Assembly (NCBI GenBank): GCA_029246385.1
Contig: JAQWNG010000040.1
Span: 1 to 64,000 of the forward strand
DNA length: 64,000 nucleotides
Direction of reading: 5' to 3'
Source: Halioglobus sp.
GTDB lineage: Bacteria; Pseudomonadota; Gammaproteobacteria; Pseudomonadales; Halieaceae
A program made the position numbers and the translations under genes. Shown here one piece after another: positions 54,773 to 64,000 of this stretch. A model generated the notes under the pieces. That model was not told the DNA's origin and did no database searches. It saw only the letters and a program-made list of their open reading frames with translations. The first letter of the stretch is position 1, and each line of letters opens with the position of its first letter.

Positions 54773-55972
54773 CTACTTGAGTTCAGACGAAGATTTTTCC
54801 AGCACCCGGCGCGCGACGATCAGTTGTTGTATTTGTTGCGTACCCTCGAAGATGTCCAAAATCTTGGAATCGCGCGCAAATTTTTCCAATAGAATATTTT
54901 CGCTATAACCAAGGCTCTGGCACAGAGCAACGCAGCGCAGGGTAATATCGTTCCCCACGCGACCGGCTTTTGCTTTGCACATTGACGCTTCCATAGAGTT
55001 AGGTATTTTGTTGTCTGCCATCCAAGCGGCTTTTAACACCAGTAATCTGGCGCCGTGCCATTCAGCTTCCATTTGGCACAATTCCGCTTCCACTGCAGTG
55101 AGGTTGGCCGGTTTCTTGTCGAATTTCAGTTCCACACCCTCCTCTTTTAGTAGCTCACGAGACATATCCAGAGCAGCACGCGCCGTGCCTATCGCCATCG
55201 CTGCGACCGGCGGGCGCGTGTTGTCAAAGGTTTGCATAACACCCCCAAACGCTTTCTTGCGGCCCTCCGCATCAGTTGCCAATTCTGCGCTGCCAAGAAT
55301 ATTAGTTTTGGGAATTCTGCAGTCATTAAAGCTGATCGCCGCTGTATCAGACGCGCGTATGCCAAGCTTGTGTTCTAATCGAGTGACTTCGCATCCGGGC
55401 GTACCCTTTTCGACAATGAAGGATTTGATGGCGGCTTTACCCAGCGATTTGTCCAGCGTAGCCCAGACGACCAGCGTGTCAGAGCGCTCGCCATCGGTGA
55501 CATAAATTTTCTCGCCATTGAGCACCCATTCGTCGCCATCCGCCACTGCTGTGGTGCTGATGCTGGCAGAATCCGAGCCTGTGCCCGGTTCCGTAATGCA
55601 CATCGCAGCGTAGCTGCCGCCATACCTCTCTACTTGCTCAGGTGTCCCTACCGCTGTAATCGCGGCGTTGCCCAAGCCGCTGCCGGGCATGGCTAAAAAT
55701 AGTCCAACATCGCCCCAACACAGGCCAAATAAGCCCACTACGGCGCCCATGTTGCCACCATTCACAACCGTGCCTGCTGGAATATCAACCTTTGGGCCAG
55801 AGGGATTAGAGCGCGCACCGCCGATCAATTTGGCAACCTCTTCCATTTCCTTGGGGTAGGTGTGTTCCGCTTTGTCATACTTGCGCGAGTAGGGCCGCAT
55901 CATGTGTTCGGCCAACATCATGACCTGTCCGAATGTTTCTTCATGCTTTTTACTGAGTTCGAGATTAATCAC
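54773..55972 (-). CDS. Acyl-CoA dehydrogenase
   Basis: 399 residues from GTG 55972 with AGGAG nine bases upstream. Core: MCITEPGTGSDSASIS (about 124-139) and the C-terminal DIFEGTQQIQQLIVARRVL with the catalytic Glu in FEGT. It is similar in plan to medium-chain dehydrogenases. It lies 32 bases downstream of another dehydrogenase in the same operon, again suggesting paired or sequential oxidation. Confidence 0.9.
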   Translation of the reverse strand: MINLELSKKHEETFGQVMMLAEHMMRPYSRKYDKAEHTYPKEMEEVAKLIGGARSNPSGPKVDIPAGTVVNGGNMGAVVGLFGLCWGDVGLFLAMPGSGLGNAAITAVGTPEQVERYGGSYAAMCITEPGTGSDSASISTTAVADGDEWVLNGEKIYVTDGERSDTLVVWATLDKSLGKAAIKSFIVEKGTPGCEVTRLEHKLGIRASDTAAISFNDCRIPKTNILGSAELATDAEGRKKAFGGVMQTFDNTRPPVAAMAIGTARAALDMSRELLKEEGVELKFDKKPANLTAVEAELCQMEAEWHGARLLVLKAAWMADNKIPNSMEASMCKAKAGRVGNDITLRCVALCQSLGYSENILLEKFARDSKILDIFEGTQQIQQLIVARRVLEKSSSELK

Positions 55973-56004
55973 GGGTTTTTCTCCTGAATTCGAAAGTCAT
56001 AGGG

Positions 56005-57120
56005 TCAGACGCTGGCCATGCCTTCCAGCATGGCGATGGCGCGAAGGTCTCTGTACCAAAGCTCTACCGGGTGCTCGGTGCAAAAACCATGGCCGCCCAG
56101 AAGTTGTACGCCGTCGGTGCCGATTTTCATCGCGTGTTCAGCGCAGAATACTTTAGCGAGGTAAGCATGTTCATGAAAATCTAGACCCTGCTCGGCCCGC
56201 GAGGCAGCGCGCCAAGTCATCAGGCGCATGGACTCTAATTCAATGGCAATGTCGGCAATCATAAACGCCACGGACTGGCGGTTAGTAATGGGTTCGTCAA
56301 AGGCAATCCTTTCGTTGCAGTAGGTTTTAACGTAATCCAGTACCGCTTGACACGTGCCCACAGCGAGTGCGCATATCCCGACACGGCTTAGGTCAATAAA
56401 GCGCTGCAGGTCAAAGGGGCCTTCGCCCAGCAGGGCGCTGGCCGGCAGTTGCACTTTGTCCAGCGTTAGTGTCGCTAGCTGCGCGCCGTGCAGTCCCATA
56501 TTGTCTTCTGCAGTGCGCGTCATGCCCGCTGGCGTACCCTCGACAATAAAGGCAGCAGGATCGCCATTTTCCATGCGCCCAATGATCAGTGTCAGTTCCG
56601 CGTCCATCCCCAATGGCACCATGGATTTGGTGCCTGACAGGGTAAACCCATCGCCGTTAGTCGTGACAATCGTTGCGGGTTCGGTAGGATCAAAGGTCGC
56701 TCGCGGCTCGAGTAGTGCGGTGGTCGCGGTCTTGAAGTCCTCTGCACAAAACAGCGGCAGATATTTTTCGCGCTGCGCATCTGAGCCTTGATCTATGAGT
56801 GTATTGACAAAAGCAACAGGGCTTATAGATCCTAGGGCCAGAGATAAATCACCGTGCGCGAGATCTTCCAAGATCAGGGCGTTGGAAGAGGGCGAGCGCT
56901 TCATCCCCGCACCCCCTAGTACTTCCGGGATGGGTAGCTGGGAGATTCCCAGCTCGACAGTTTTTGGATAAAACGTCTGCGCAGGATTATCGCCTGCGTC
57001 TACGCTTTTAGCGATGGGTCGGATTTCTGCGGTAGCAAAGCGCTGCATAGTTTCGCGATTCATGCGTTGATCGTCGGTAAGGGTCAGATCGAATATCAGG
57101 TCTTGAGTTTCGTCGGTCAT
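56005..57120 (-). CDS. Acyl-CoA dehydrogenase (diverged)
   Basis: 371 residues; GAGAGG within the end of the TetR gene serves the ATG at 57120 (four-base overlap). The dehydrogenase fold is recognisable from LEDLAHGDLSLALG, LSGTKSMVPLG and LLGGHGFCTEHPVE. The TTALLEPRATFDP segment replaces the usual TEP-GSD loop, and the C-terminus ends RAIAMLEGMASV, keeping a Glu (LEGM) at the base position. It may be a partner subunit of the following dehydrogenase. Confidence 0.85.
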   Translation of the reverse strand: MTDETQDLIFDLTLTDDQRMNRETMQRFATAEIRPIAKSVDAGDNPAQTFYPKTVELGISQLPIPEVLGGAGMKRSPSSNALILEDLAHGDLSLALGSISPVAFVNTLIDQGSDAQREKYLPLFCAEDFKTATTALLEPRATFDPTEPATIVTTNGDGFTLSGTKSMVPLGMDAELTLIIGRMENGDPAAFIVEGTPAGMTRTAEDNMGLHGAQLATLTLDKVQLPASALLGEGPFDLQRFIDLSRVGICALAVGTCQAVLDYVKTYCNERIAFDEPITNRQSVAFMIADIAIELESMRLMTWRAASRAEQGLDFHEHAYLAKVFCAEHAMKIGTDGVQLLGGHGFCTEHPVELWYRDLRAIAMLEGMASV

Positions 57121-57800
57121 TGCGTCCTCTCTGTTTTCGCGGGGTTATAGGCGGTCAGGCTGGGAGCCTGAAGACCGCCGATCAGGTAGTCAACCAAATG
57201 GTCCAGCAAGATATCCTCATCGAAATAACTGAGGTCCCCCAGTGGTGTGTTTGTGAGCCAAAAAACTTCCGCAACGCCGTGGAATACATTCGTGCTCATA
57301 AACATGAGCCGCAGACGACGGACGGGTGCTGGTAGTGTGGGTAATTGTTCTGCTAGCGCATGGTCCAGTCTCTGCGAGAAAGGCGCGCATATCGTATTGA
57401 CCATCTTGGCAATTTCGACGTCACTCTCACTTGCCAGTCGCGACAGGAACTTTAAGCCGTCGGCACCCCAGTCTTGTCTCTTGGGTAATTCCACTAGTGG
57501 GCGCAACGTGCCACGACACGCATTGCGCAGTGACCGTTTGGGCTGATGCTGCGGGCGTATGGCAGTGGCAATATGTGCTAACTCCTCTGCAATCATGTCT
57601 ATTAGTGCCTGTATCACACCCAATTTATTGTGGAAGTGGTAATGCATTGCGCCAGAATTTTTTGAGCCCCCCTCGATACTGATACGGCGGAGTGAAACCG
57701 CGTGCAAGCCTTCGCGGGCATAAAGTTGCAGTGCCATTAGCAGCAGGCTCTGGCGGGTGTCTGCGTTTTTCTTCGATGCTGCTTGCACGAGCGTTGTCAT
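57117..57800 (-). CDS. TetR-family transcriptional regulator
   Basis: 227 residues. The helix-turn-helix is at about 15-60 (LMALQLYAREGLHAVSLRRI, then GAMHYHFHNKLGVIQALID). The C-terminal ligand domain is helical. It is embedded between the SDR and the dehydrogenases with four-base overlaps both sides, so it probably autoregulates this operon. The palindrome at 58675-58690 in front of the SDR is its best candidate site. It may also control the twin palindromes of the neighbouring block, but their sequence differs. Confidence 0.9.
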   Translation of the reverse strand: MTTLVQAASKKNADTRQSLLLMALQLYAREGLHAVSLRRISIEGGSKNSGAMHYHFHNKLGVIQALIDMIAEELAHIATAIRPQHQPKRSLRNACRGTLRPLVELPKRQDWGADGLKFLSRLASESDVEIAKMVNTICAPFSQRLDHALAEQLPTLPAPVRRLRLMFMSTNVFHGVAEVFWLTNTPLGDLSYFDEDILLDHLVDYLIGGLQAPSLTAYNPAKTERTQ

Positions 57801-58621
57801 TTCAGTGACTTAGGCTCATTCCAGATCAGTAGTCTCAGTACTCGGGGGTAACTGACAGGAAATAGGCGGCACATAAGGGAAATTAATTTCGCGTCCATTC
57901 CAATGAGAAGCCGTTTTTTGCGTTTCGCGACGGCATCAATAATTCTTGCCGCGGCTTCTTCTGGTGTTGTGCGAGCTAATTTCTTAAATTCACCGTCACG
58001 CTCGTCGGCATTGACGTCAGTATTTTCGCTGCGTGCTGCGCGTGCGATATTGGTTTTAATGCCACCGGGGTGGACGCAGCATACGTGGATATTGCTGCCG
58101 ACCATTTCCTGACGTAGGGCTTCGGTATAACCACGCACGGCAAATTTAGCCGCATTGTAGGCCGACTGAGTGGGCGTTGACATTAACCCGAAGACAGAAG
58201 AAATGTTAACGACGTGTCCCTGCTGAGATTGACGTAATAGCGGCAAAAAAGCCTGTGTGCCATAAACTACGCCCCAGAAATTAATGCCCATCAGCCACTC
58301 GAAGTCCTGGTAGCGATTATCCTCGACGTTTGAGATGAGAGCGACGCCTGCGTTATTGATGATGATGTCAATATGCCCCTTGGACTTGGCAATTTGATCG
58401 GCCCAGGCATAGACGCTCAGCTTGTCAGCGACATCTAGCACATGGATATCGGCAGAAACATCTTTGCGCGTCAACATTGCGTGAGTTTCATTCAGATCAC
58501 CGGCACTGATGTCGCTGAGAAATAATTCACAGCCTTCGCGGTTTAGTTGCAGTGCCAAGGCGCGGCCTATACCTGAGCCCGCGCCAGTAACCGCAGCGAT
58601 TTTGCCGTTCACATAAGCCAT
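57797..58621 (-). CDS. Short-chain dehydrogenase/reductase
   Basis: 274 residues with GGAGG before the ATG. TGAGSGIGRALALQL (about 13-27), NNAGVAL, ISSVFG and catalytic YNAAK (about 154-158) define a classical SDR. The C-terminal 50 residues are hydrophobic (LMCRLFPVSYPRVLRLLIW), suggesting membrane association. It is the first gene of the leftward operon. Its substrate is unknown; a hydroxyl on a lipid- or steroid-like compound would fit the context. Confidence 0.9.
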   Translation of the reverse strand: MAYVNGKIAAVTGAGSGIGRALALQLNREGCELFLSDISAGDLNETHAMLTRKDVSADIHVLDVADKLSVYAWADQIAKSKGHIDIIINNAGVALISNVEDNRYQDFEWLMGINFWGVVYGTQAFLPLLRQSQQGHVVNISSVFGLMSTPTQSAYNAAKFAVRGYTEALRQEMVGSNIHVCCVHPGGIKTNIARAARSENTDVNADERDGEFKKLARTTPEEAAARIIDAVAKRKKRLLIGMDAKLISLMCRLFPVSYPRVLRLLIWNEPKSLK

Positions 58622-58983
58622 GCAAAAGCCTCCAACAATTTGATAGACGCCGTAATAATAGGTATTTTCTATATTAAAGCAACTGCTTTAGAGAGTTTTT
58701 CATCGACCAACGTATCGGAATCGCGGAATATTGGAAGCCGTTTGATTGCAGTAACATTGAATTCCTGTGTGAATCACTAGCCATCAGTCTGGACTCTAAG
58801 GACCGCATCCCCTAAACTCTTTCGCCAGATTATGCACCCCCCCTCGACCAGCGCATCGGGAGCAGAGTGCACCTGCGATTAACCAGAGCTGTATTCATGT
58901 GAAAAGGCGAGACGTGATTGACTTCATCTTGCTTTTTTGCGGGCGCGTAGCTGGCATTATGCCACTGAATGATGGAGGTTTGC
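58622..58983. other. Divergent intergenic region in front of carA
   Basis: 362 bases between the SDR operon and carA. The 58675-58690 palindrome belongs to the SDR side. Near carA there is a TTGACT at 58918 without a good -10, a T6 run and a small dyad TGGCA-TTA-TGCCA (58952-58964). I cannot tell whether these form a pyrimidine- or arginine-responsive leader. Confidence 0.45.
58675..58690. promoter_or_regulatory. Palindromic operator candidate of the SDR-TetR operon
   Basis: TAAAGCA (58675-58681), two-base centre AC, TGCTTTA (58684-58690). It lies 54 bases upstream of the SDR start, where a TetR-type autoregulator would bind. Perfect 7-bp arms. Confidence 0.6.
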
Positions 58984-60126
58984 TTGTCCACTCCGGCCAT
59001 ATTAGCCCTTGAAGATGGTAGTATTTTCAGAGGGTTGGCAGTAGGCGCCACGGGTATTTCGGTGGGTGAGGTGGTATTTAATACTGCCATGAGTGGTTAT
59101 CAGGAAATCCTCACAGACCCTTCCTATGCTCGCCAGATTGTCACGCTGACATACCCCCATATTGGTAACACGGGGGTTAATGATGAGGACGAGGAGTCCG
59201 ATGCGATTTGGGCAACCGGTCTGGTGGTCAGGAGTTTACCGCTACTTGCCAGCAACTACCGCAATCAGCAGGGTCTGTCCGAGTATTTATGCCGCCGTAA
59301 TATCGTTGCGATTGCTGAAATCGACACGCGTCGACTTACGCGTATTCTGCGCGAGAAGGGTGCTCTCAGCGGGTGCCTGATGGCCGGTGAAGGGGTCGAC
59401 GAAGCGCACGCTTTGGCGCAGGCGCGAGATTTTGCTGGCCTCAAGGGTATGGACCTTGCCAAAGAAGTCACAACGGCGCAGCACTACCCTTGGCGCGAAG
59501 GTAGCTGGACTATGAGTGTGGGTTGCAGTGAGCGTGCTGACGCTGATTTGCCCTGGCACGTTGTGGCCTATGATTTTGGCGTCAAACGCAATATTCTGAG
59601 GTTGTTGGTCGATTATGGTTGCCGCCTGACAGTGGTCCCTGCTCAGACGCCAGCAGCTGATGTTCTCGCCATGAATCCAGATGGGATTTTTCTGTCTAAT
59701 GGCCCGGGTGATCCAGAGCCGTGTCATTACGCGGTAAAGGCGATTCAATGTATTCTTGCCACAGATATCCCCGTGTTTGGTATTTGTCTGGGCCACCAGC
59801 TGTTGGGCTTGGCCAGTGGCGCGGCAACAGTGAAGATGAAGTTTGGCCATCACGGGGCCAACCATCCAGTACAAAACGTGGATGACGGGACGGTACTGAT
59901 TACCAGTCAGAACCACGGGTTTGCCGTTGACGAGCATAGTCTGCCCGATAATCTACGCGTTACTCATACATCTCTTTTCGACGGCAGCTTGCAGGGTATG
60001 CACCGCATTGATAAAGATGCCTTTGGCTTCCAAGGTCACCCAGAAGCTAGTCCGGGACCGCATGATGCGGCACCTTTGTTCCAACACTTTATCGAACTGA
60101 TCACTGCACGGGCCCGGAAGAAGTAA
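58984..60126 (+). CDS. carA: Carbamoyl-phosphate synthase small subunit
   Basis: 380 residues from a TTG at 58984. GGAGG (58974-58978) is five bases upstream and the protein then begins (M)[11 protein letters not shown], the usual CarA start; the in-frame ATG at 58969 has no ribosome site. The class-I glutaminase has the Cys of [13 protein letters not shown] and the His/Glu pair of [11 protein letters not shown]. It supplies ammonia from glutamine to CarB for pyrimidine and arginine synthesis. carB follows after six bases. Confidence 0.93.
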   Translation: MSTPAILALEDGSIFRGLAVGATGISVGEVVFNTAMSGYQEILTDPSYARQIVTLTYPHIGNTGVNDEDEESDAIWATGLVVRSLPLLASNYRNQQGLSEYLCRRNIVAIAEIDTRRLTRILREKGALSGCLMAGEGVDEAHALAQARDFAGLKGMDLAKEVTTAQHYPWREGSWTMSVGCSERADADLPWHVVAYDFGVKRNILRLLVDYGCRLTVVPAQTPAADVLAMNPDGIFLSNGPGDPEPCHYAVKAIQCILATDIPVFGICLGHQLLGLASGAATVKMKFGHHGANHPVQNVDDGTVLITSQNHGFAVDEHSLPDNLRVTHTSLFDGSLQGMHRIDKDAFGFQGHPEASPGPHDAAPLFQHFIELITARARKK

Positions 60127-60132
60127 GCCACT

Positions 60133-63100
60133 ATGCCGAAGCGTACTGATATAAAAAGCATTCTGATTCTCGGTGCTGGCCCTATTATTATTGGGCAAGC
60201 CTGTGAGTTTGACTATTCTGGCGCGCAGGCCTGCAAGGCGCTGCGCGAGGAAGGCTACCGGGTCATTTTGGTGAACTCCAATCCCGCCACTATCATGACC
60301 GATCCAGTAATGGCCGATGCCACCTATATCGAGCCCATAGAATGGCAGACCGTGGCCCGCATTATAGAATTAGAGAATCCCGATGCTCTGTTGCCTACCA
60401 TGGGTGGCCAGACTGCGCTCAACTGTGCTTTGGATTTGGCCCGTGAAGGCGTGTTAGAGGCGCATGGGGTAGAGATGATAGGCGCTACCAAGGAGGCGAT
60501 TGACAAGGCGGAAGACCGGCAGCTTTTTGACAAGGCAATGAAGAGCATAGGCTTGGATACGCCGCGTTCTGTCCTTGCCCACAGTCTGGAGGAAGCTTTT
60601 CAGGTGCAGGATTCCATCGGCTTTCCATGCATTATTCGGCCCTCATTCACCATGGGAGGGTCAGGTGGTGGAATCGCCTATAATCGGAGTGAATTTGAGG
60701 AGATTTGTCGACGCGGACTGGACTTGTCGCCGACCAATGAGCTGTTGATAGATGAATCTCTTATCGGCTGGAAAGAGTTCGAGATGGAAGTGGTTCGTGA
60801 CAAAAACGACAACTGCATTATTATTTGTGCGATCGAAAACTTTGATGCGATGGGTGTGCATACGGGCGATTCAATCACGGTGGCGCCGGCACAGACACTC
60901 ACCGATAAAGAATATCAAATTATGCGCAATGCCTCTGTGGCCGTGCTGCGTGAGATTGGTGTGGAAACTGGCGGTTCTAATGTGCAGTTCGGGCAAGATC
61001 CGGAAACCGGCCGGATGGTCATCATTGAAATGAACCCAAGAGTGTCTCGCTCTTCGGCGCTGGCATCCAAGGCCACGGGCTTTCCCATCGCCAAAGTGGC
61101 CGCCAAGTTAGCGATTGGTTATACGCTGGATGAGCTGCGTAATGACATCACCGGCGGCGTAACGCCCGCGTCCTTCGAGCCCTCTATTGATTATATCGTG
61201 ACAAAGATCCCTCGGTTTGCGTTTGAAAAGTTCACCGGTGCAGACGATCGCCTCACGACGCAGATGAAGTCCGTAGGCGAAGTCATGGCTATAGGCCGCA
61301 CCTTTCAGGAGTCTCTGCAAAAAGCACTGCGAGGGTTAGAGGTGGATTCCGCCGGATTTGAACATATGATCGATGTCGACGACTCTGAACTTCGGGCTGA
61401 ACTCATATCAGAGCTTACCAATCCAGGACCGAACCGTATCTGGTATCTTGGTGATGCGTTCCGTGCGGGTATGAGTTTGGATGAGGTGTCTCGCTACTCC
61501 GGTGTGGACCCTTGGTTCCTCGTACAGATTGAAGATATTGTGTCTACGGAAGACAGCCTGAAGACGGTCAGCCTGCAGCAGATCGATCAAGCGAAAATGC
61601 TTGAAATTAAGCGCAAGGGCTTCTCGGACGAGCGTCTTTCGGTGTTGCTGGCTGCGTCAGAAACGAATGTGCGGGAGCACCGCCACAGCGTGGGTGTGCG
61701 TCCGGTATTCAAACGCGTAGACACCTGCGCGGCAGAGTTTGCGTCTACCACTGCCTATATGTATTCAACGTACGAGGAAGAATGCGAGGCGGCGCCGACA
61801 GGCCAAGATAAAATTCTAATATTGGGCGGTGGCCCCAATCGGATTGGCCAAGGTATCGAATTTGATTATTGCTGCGTGCATGCGGCGCTGGCACTGAGTG
61901 AGGATGGCTATGAAACCATTATGGTTAACTGCAATCCAGAAACTGTCTCCACAGACTACGACACTTCCGACCGCCTTTATTTTGAGCCTGTGACGCTAGA
62001 GGATGTTCTTGAAATCGTCGATGTAGAAAAGCCTAAAGGCGTAATCGTGCAGTTTGGTGGACAGACCCCGCTCAAGCTCGCGCGGGCACTAGAGGCTCAC
62101 GGTGTGCCCATTATAGGCACCACTCCGGATGCCATCGACCGAGCAGAGGATCGAGAGCGTTTTCAGAAAATGATAGAGAAGCTGAATCTAAAGCAGCCCA
62201 ACAATACTACGGTGCGCAGCACTGAAGAGGCAGTAGAGGCAGCTAAGGCCATTGGCTATCCTTTGGTAGTTCGTCCTTCCTACGTACTCGGTGGTCGCGC
62301 CATGGAGATCGTCTATCGTGAGGAAGACCTGTTGCGCTATATGCGTGACGCAGTTCAAGCGTCCGATGACGCTCCGGTTTTGCTGGACCGGTTTCTTAGT
62401 GCAGCAATTGAAGTGGATATCGATGCCGTTAGCGATGGGGAACAGGTCGTAATCGGCGCGATCATGCAGCATATTGAGCAGGCAGGTGTGCATTCAGGTG
62501 ACTCTGCCTGCTCCCTTCCGCCCTACAGTCTCAATGCTGAGGTGCAGGATGCGATGCGCGCGCAGGTGAAAAAAATGGCACTGGAACTGGGCGTCAAAGG
62601 ACTGATGAATGTTCAGTTGGCGTGGCAGGACGATGAGATCTATGTGATTGAGGTGAACCCACGTGCCTCGCGCACCGTGCCGTTTGTGTCCAAGTGTATA
62701 GGCGTCTCTTTAGCCAAGATTGCCGCCCGCTGTATGGCGGGGCAAACCCTGGCAGCGCAGAAGTTTACTCGTGAAATTGTGCCGCCATACTTTAGTGTCA
62801 AAGAGGCGGTATTGCCCTTTAATAAATTTCCGGGCGTGGATCCGATTCTGGGGCCAGAAATGAAATCCACTGGCGAAGTCATGGGCACCGGCGACACCTT
62901 TGCCGAGGCATTCGCCAAGGCCCAGTTGGGTGTTGGCACTGGAACGCCGACCGGCGGCACTGCTTTACTCAGTGTTCGCGATGTAGACAAGCCTGGCATC
63001 GTGGCGGTGGCTCAGGACCTTTCAGATTTGGGTTTCTCTCTGGTGGCGACTGGCGGTACCGCTCAAATGCTGGAGCAACAGGGCCTTATCGTGCGCCGTG

Positions 63101-63354
63101 TGAACAAGGTGACCGAAGGTAGGCCTCATATCGTGGATATGATTAAGAACGATGAGGCAAATTTTATTGTTAACACCACTGAGGGCAGACGCGCCATCGA
63201 GGATTCGGCTTCTATTCGTGCCAGTGCCGAAGCGCATGGCGTATTTTATACAACCACCCTCACAGCCGCGGAGGCAATTTGTATGGCGCTGAAGTTCAAG
63301 GGCGCAAAGACAGTGCGGCGCCTTCAAGATTTGCACGGGAGAGTTGACTTATGA
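60133..63354 (+). CDS. carB: Carbamoyl-phosphate synthase large subunit
   Basis: 1073 residues, the normal length. Two homologous ATP-grasp halves begin [21 protein letters not shown] and [20 protein letters not shown]. The first half phosphorylates bicarbonate and the second carbamate. The C-terminal MGS-like domain (about 935-1073) is the allosteric region (UMP/ornithine in enterics). The stop overlaps greA by four bases, so the three genes form one transcript. Confidence 0.98.
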   Translation: MPKRTDIKSILILGAGPIIIGQACEFDYSGAQACKALREEGYRVILVNSNPATIMTDPVMADATYIEPIEWQTVARIIELENPDALLPTMGGQTALNCALDLAREGVLEAHGVEMIGATKEAIDKAEDRQLFDKAMKSIGLDTPRSVLAHSLEEAFQVQDSIGFPCIIRPSFTMGGSGGGIAYNRSEFEEICRRGLDLSPTNELLIDESLIGWKEFEMEVVRDKNDNCIIICAIENFDAMGVHTGDSITVAPAQTLTDKEYQIMRNASVAVLREIGVETGGSNVQFGQDPETGRMVIIEMNPRVSRSSALASKATGFPIAKVAAKLAIGYTLDELRNDITGGVTPASFEPSIDYIVTKIPRFAFEKFTGADDRLTTQMKSVGEVMAIGRTFQESLQKALRGLEVDSAGFEHMIDVDDSELRAELISELTNPGPNRIWYLGDAFRAGMSLDEVSRYSGVDPWFLVQIEDIVSTEDSLKTVSLQQIDQAKMLEIKRKGFSDERLSVLLAASETNVREHRHSVGVRPVFKRVDTCAAEFASTTAYMYSTYEEECEAAPTGQDKILILGGGPNRIGQGIEFDYCCVHAALALSEDGYETIMVNCNPETVSTDYDTSDRLYFEPVTLEDVLEIVDVEKPKGVIVQFGGQTPLKLARALEAHGVPIIGTTPDAIDRAEDRERFQKMIEKLNLKQPNNTTVRSTEEAVEAAKAIGYPLVVRPSYVLGGRAMEIVYREEDLLRYMRDAVQASDDAPVLLDRFLSAAIEVDIDAVSDGEQVVIGAIMQHIEQAGVHSGDSACSLPPYSLNAEVQDAMRAQVKKMALELGVKGLMNVQLAWQDDEIYVIEVNPRASRTVPFVSKCIGVSLAKIAARCMAGQTLAAQKFTREIVPPYFSVKEAVLPFNKFPGVDPILGPEMKSTGEVMGTGDTFAEAFAKAQLGVGTGTPTGGTALLSVRDVDKPGIVAVAQDLSDLGFSLVATGGTAQMLEQQGLIVRRVNKVTEGRPHIVDMIKNDEANFIVNTTEGRRAIEDSASIRASAEAHGVFYTTTLTAAEAICMALKFKGAKTVRRLQDLHGRVDL

Positions 63355-63827
63355 CGAGATTTCCAATGACATTGGGTGGAGAAACTACACTTAGAGAAGA
63401 GCTGGATCGCTTAAAGAAAGTAGATCGGCCACGCATTGTGCAAGCTATCGCCGAGGCGCGAGCACACGGTGACCTCAAGGAGAATGCCGAGTATCACGCG
63501 GCGCGTGATCAGCAGAGCTTTGCTGAGGGGCGTATCTTGGAGATTGAGGGGAAACTGAGTAACGTTCAAGTCATTGATGTCACATCTATTCCCAATACGG
63601 GCAAGGTAATCTTTGGCACCACGGTTGATCTCGTCAATTTAGGGACCGATGAGACGGTGAGATACCGCATCGTGGGTGAGGATGAGGCTGATGTGAAGAG
63701 CAACATGATTTCGGTGGGTTCGCCCATTGCGCGCGCATTAATAGGCAAAGAAGAGGGAGATGTGGTGATTGTGAAGGCCCCCAGTGGAGATATCGAGTAC
63801 GAAATCGACCAGGTACACCACCTCTGA
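63351..63827 (+). CDS. greA: Transcription elongation factor GreA
   Basis: 158 residues, the usual length. The N-terminal coiled coil (about 10-75) contains [20 protein letters not shown] and [19 protein letters not shown]. Its tip has the Asp/Glu pair that enters the polymerase channel. The C-terminal FKBP-like domain ends [16 protein letters not shown]. GreA rescues backtracked RNA polymerase by stimulating transcript cleavage. The carA-carB-greA order is typical of Pseudomonas-like gammaproteobacteria. Confidence 0.97.
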   Translation: MTRFPMTLGGETTLREELDRLKKVDRPRIVQAIAEARAHGDLKENAEYHAARDQQSFAEGRILEIEGKLSNVQVIDVTSIPNTGKVIFGTTVDLVNLGTDETVRYRIVGEDEADVKSNMISVGSPIARALIGKEEGDVVIVKAPSGDIEYEIDQVHHL

Positions 63828-64000
63828 TTAAGTTTTTCGAGACGCTCTCGTGGTGCGGACACTATTAAAGCTTTTTGTCGATATTGCAGAGATTGTGGTC
63901 TATCAGACAGCCGGCTTTTTGACCTAAAACTGCCGCTCGCTAATCCCTTCTTTGTCATGACGCAGCGTCTTCAACTGCTCATCGGAGTTTGGTTATAGGG

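Noticed and set aside
54975-55505. 176-residue plus-strand frame opposite an acyl-CoA dehydrogenase
   Set aside because: Low-complexity Ser/Ala-rich translation typical of an antisense shadow.
59287-59937. 216-residue minus-strand frame opposite carA
   Set aside because: Fully inside the conserved carA gene; shadow of its codon pattern.
63566-63958. 130-residue minus-strand frame opposite greA
   Set aside because: Antisense shadow; the rightmost bases could belong to a minus-strand neighbour such as yhbY, but too little is present to say.

Overview
The window looks like the chromosome of a marine, aerobic gammaproteobacterium. The carA-carB-greA order, TonB-dependent receptors without a sugar-PTS gene, many acyl-CoA dehydrogenases, carotenoid/desaturase-type genes, LemA plus an M48 protease, and DUF3014/DUF1653/DUF2452-type genes fit the Cellvibrionales-like (OM60/NOR5, Halieaceae, Spongiibacteraceae) part of the class. 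That placement is an inference from gene content, not from a phylogenetic marker. I found no rRNA, tRNA, CRISPR array, insertion sequence or prophage.

Left part (1-12.3 kb), mostly minus strand: a partial membrane fatty-acid desaturase, a GST-like protein, a long gene-poor stretch with a near-perfect inverted repeat, a small secreted coiled-coil protein, an MscS channel, ilvD, an M48 protease/LemA pair, and a 1057-residue protein combining a haem-c domain, a beta-propeller and a DUF1080 domain. From 12.6 to 23 kb lie mixed small oxidoreductase genes. They include a deazaflavin-type (Ddn) reductase, a flavin reductase beside an HsaA-like flavin monooxygenase, a secreted glutathione peroxidase, a carotenoid oxygenase, two NAD(P)-binding proteins, a DUF3833 lipoprotein and a sirtuin.

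From 24.1 to 25.9 kb is a compact, probably co-transcribed metal-handling group: a Cys-rich secreted protein, a periplasmic HMA-like domain, an outer-membrane barrel and a MerT-like membrane protein, with no MerA or P-type ATPase. A ceramidase, a DadA/PuuB-like oxidase, purU, DUF3014 and a DsbA/FrnE-like protein follow. At 33.2-37.4 kb four overlapping genes encode a retropepsin-like lipoprotein, a 7-TM protein with a degenerate transglutaminase domain, a RimK-like ATP-grasp ligase and a FieF-type metal exporter. They end against a convergent OprC-like TonB receptor.

From 39.8 to 53.5 kb is a large catabolic block: a paired acyl-CoA dehydrogenase (the second subunit lacks the usual catalytic Glu), an acyl-CoA ligase, a third dehydrogenase, a large TonB receptor, a MaoC hydratase, a hydroxyacyl-CoA dehydrogenase-like SDR, a thiolase, a quinone-reductase-like enzyme, an Fe-alcohol dehydrogenase and a thioesterase. 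Its two halves start with almost the same 37-bp promoter/operator. The opposing operon at 53.6-58.6 kb (SDR, TetR, two acyl-CoA dehydrogenases, MFS) carries its own palindrome. Together these genes could take up, activate and beta-oxidise a hydrophobic branched or cyclic acid. The FadE-FadE-FadD order and the HsaA-like enzyme hint at steroids, but no ring-cleavage gene is present. The right end is carA-carB-greA.
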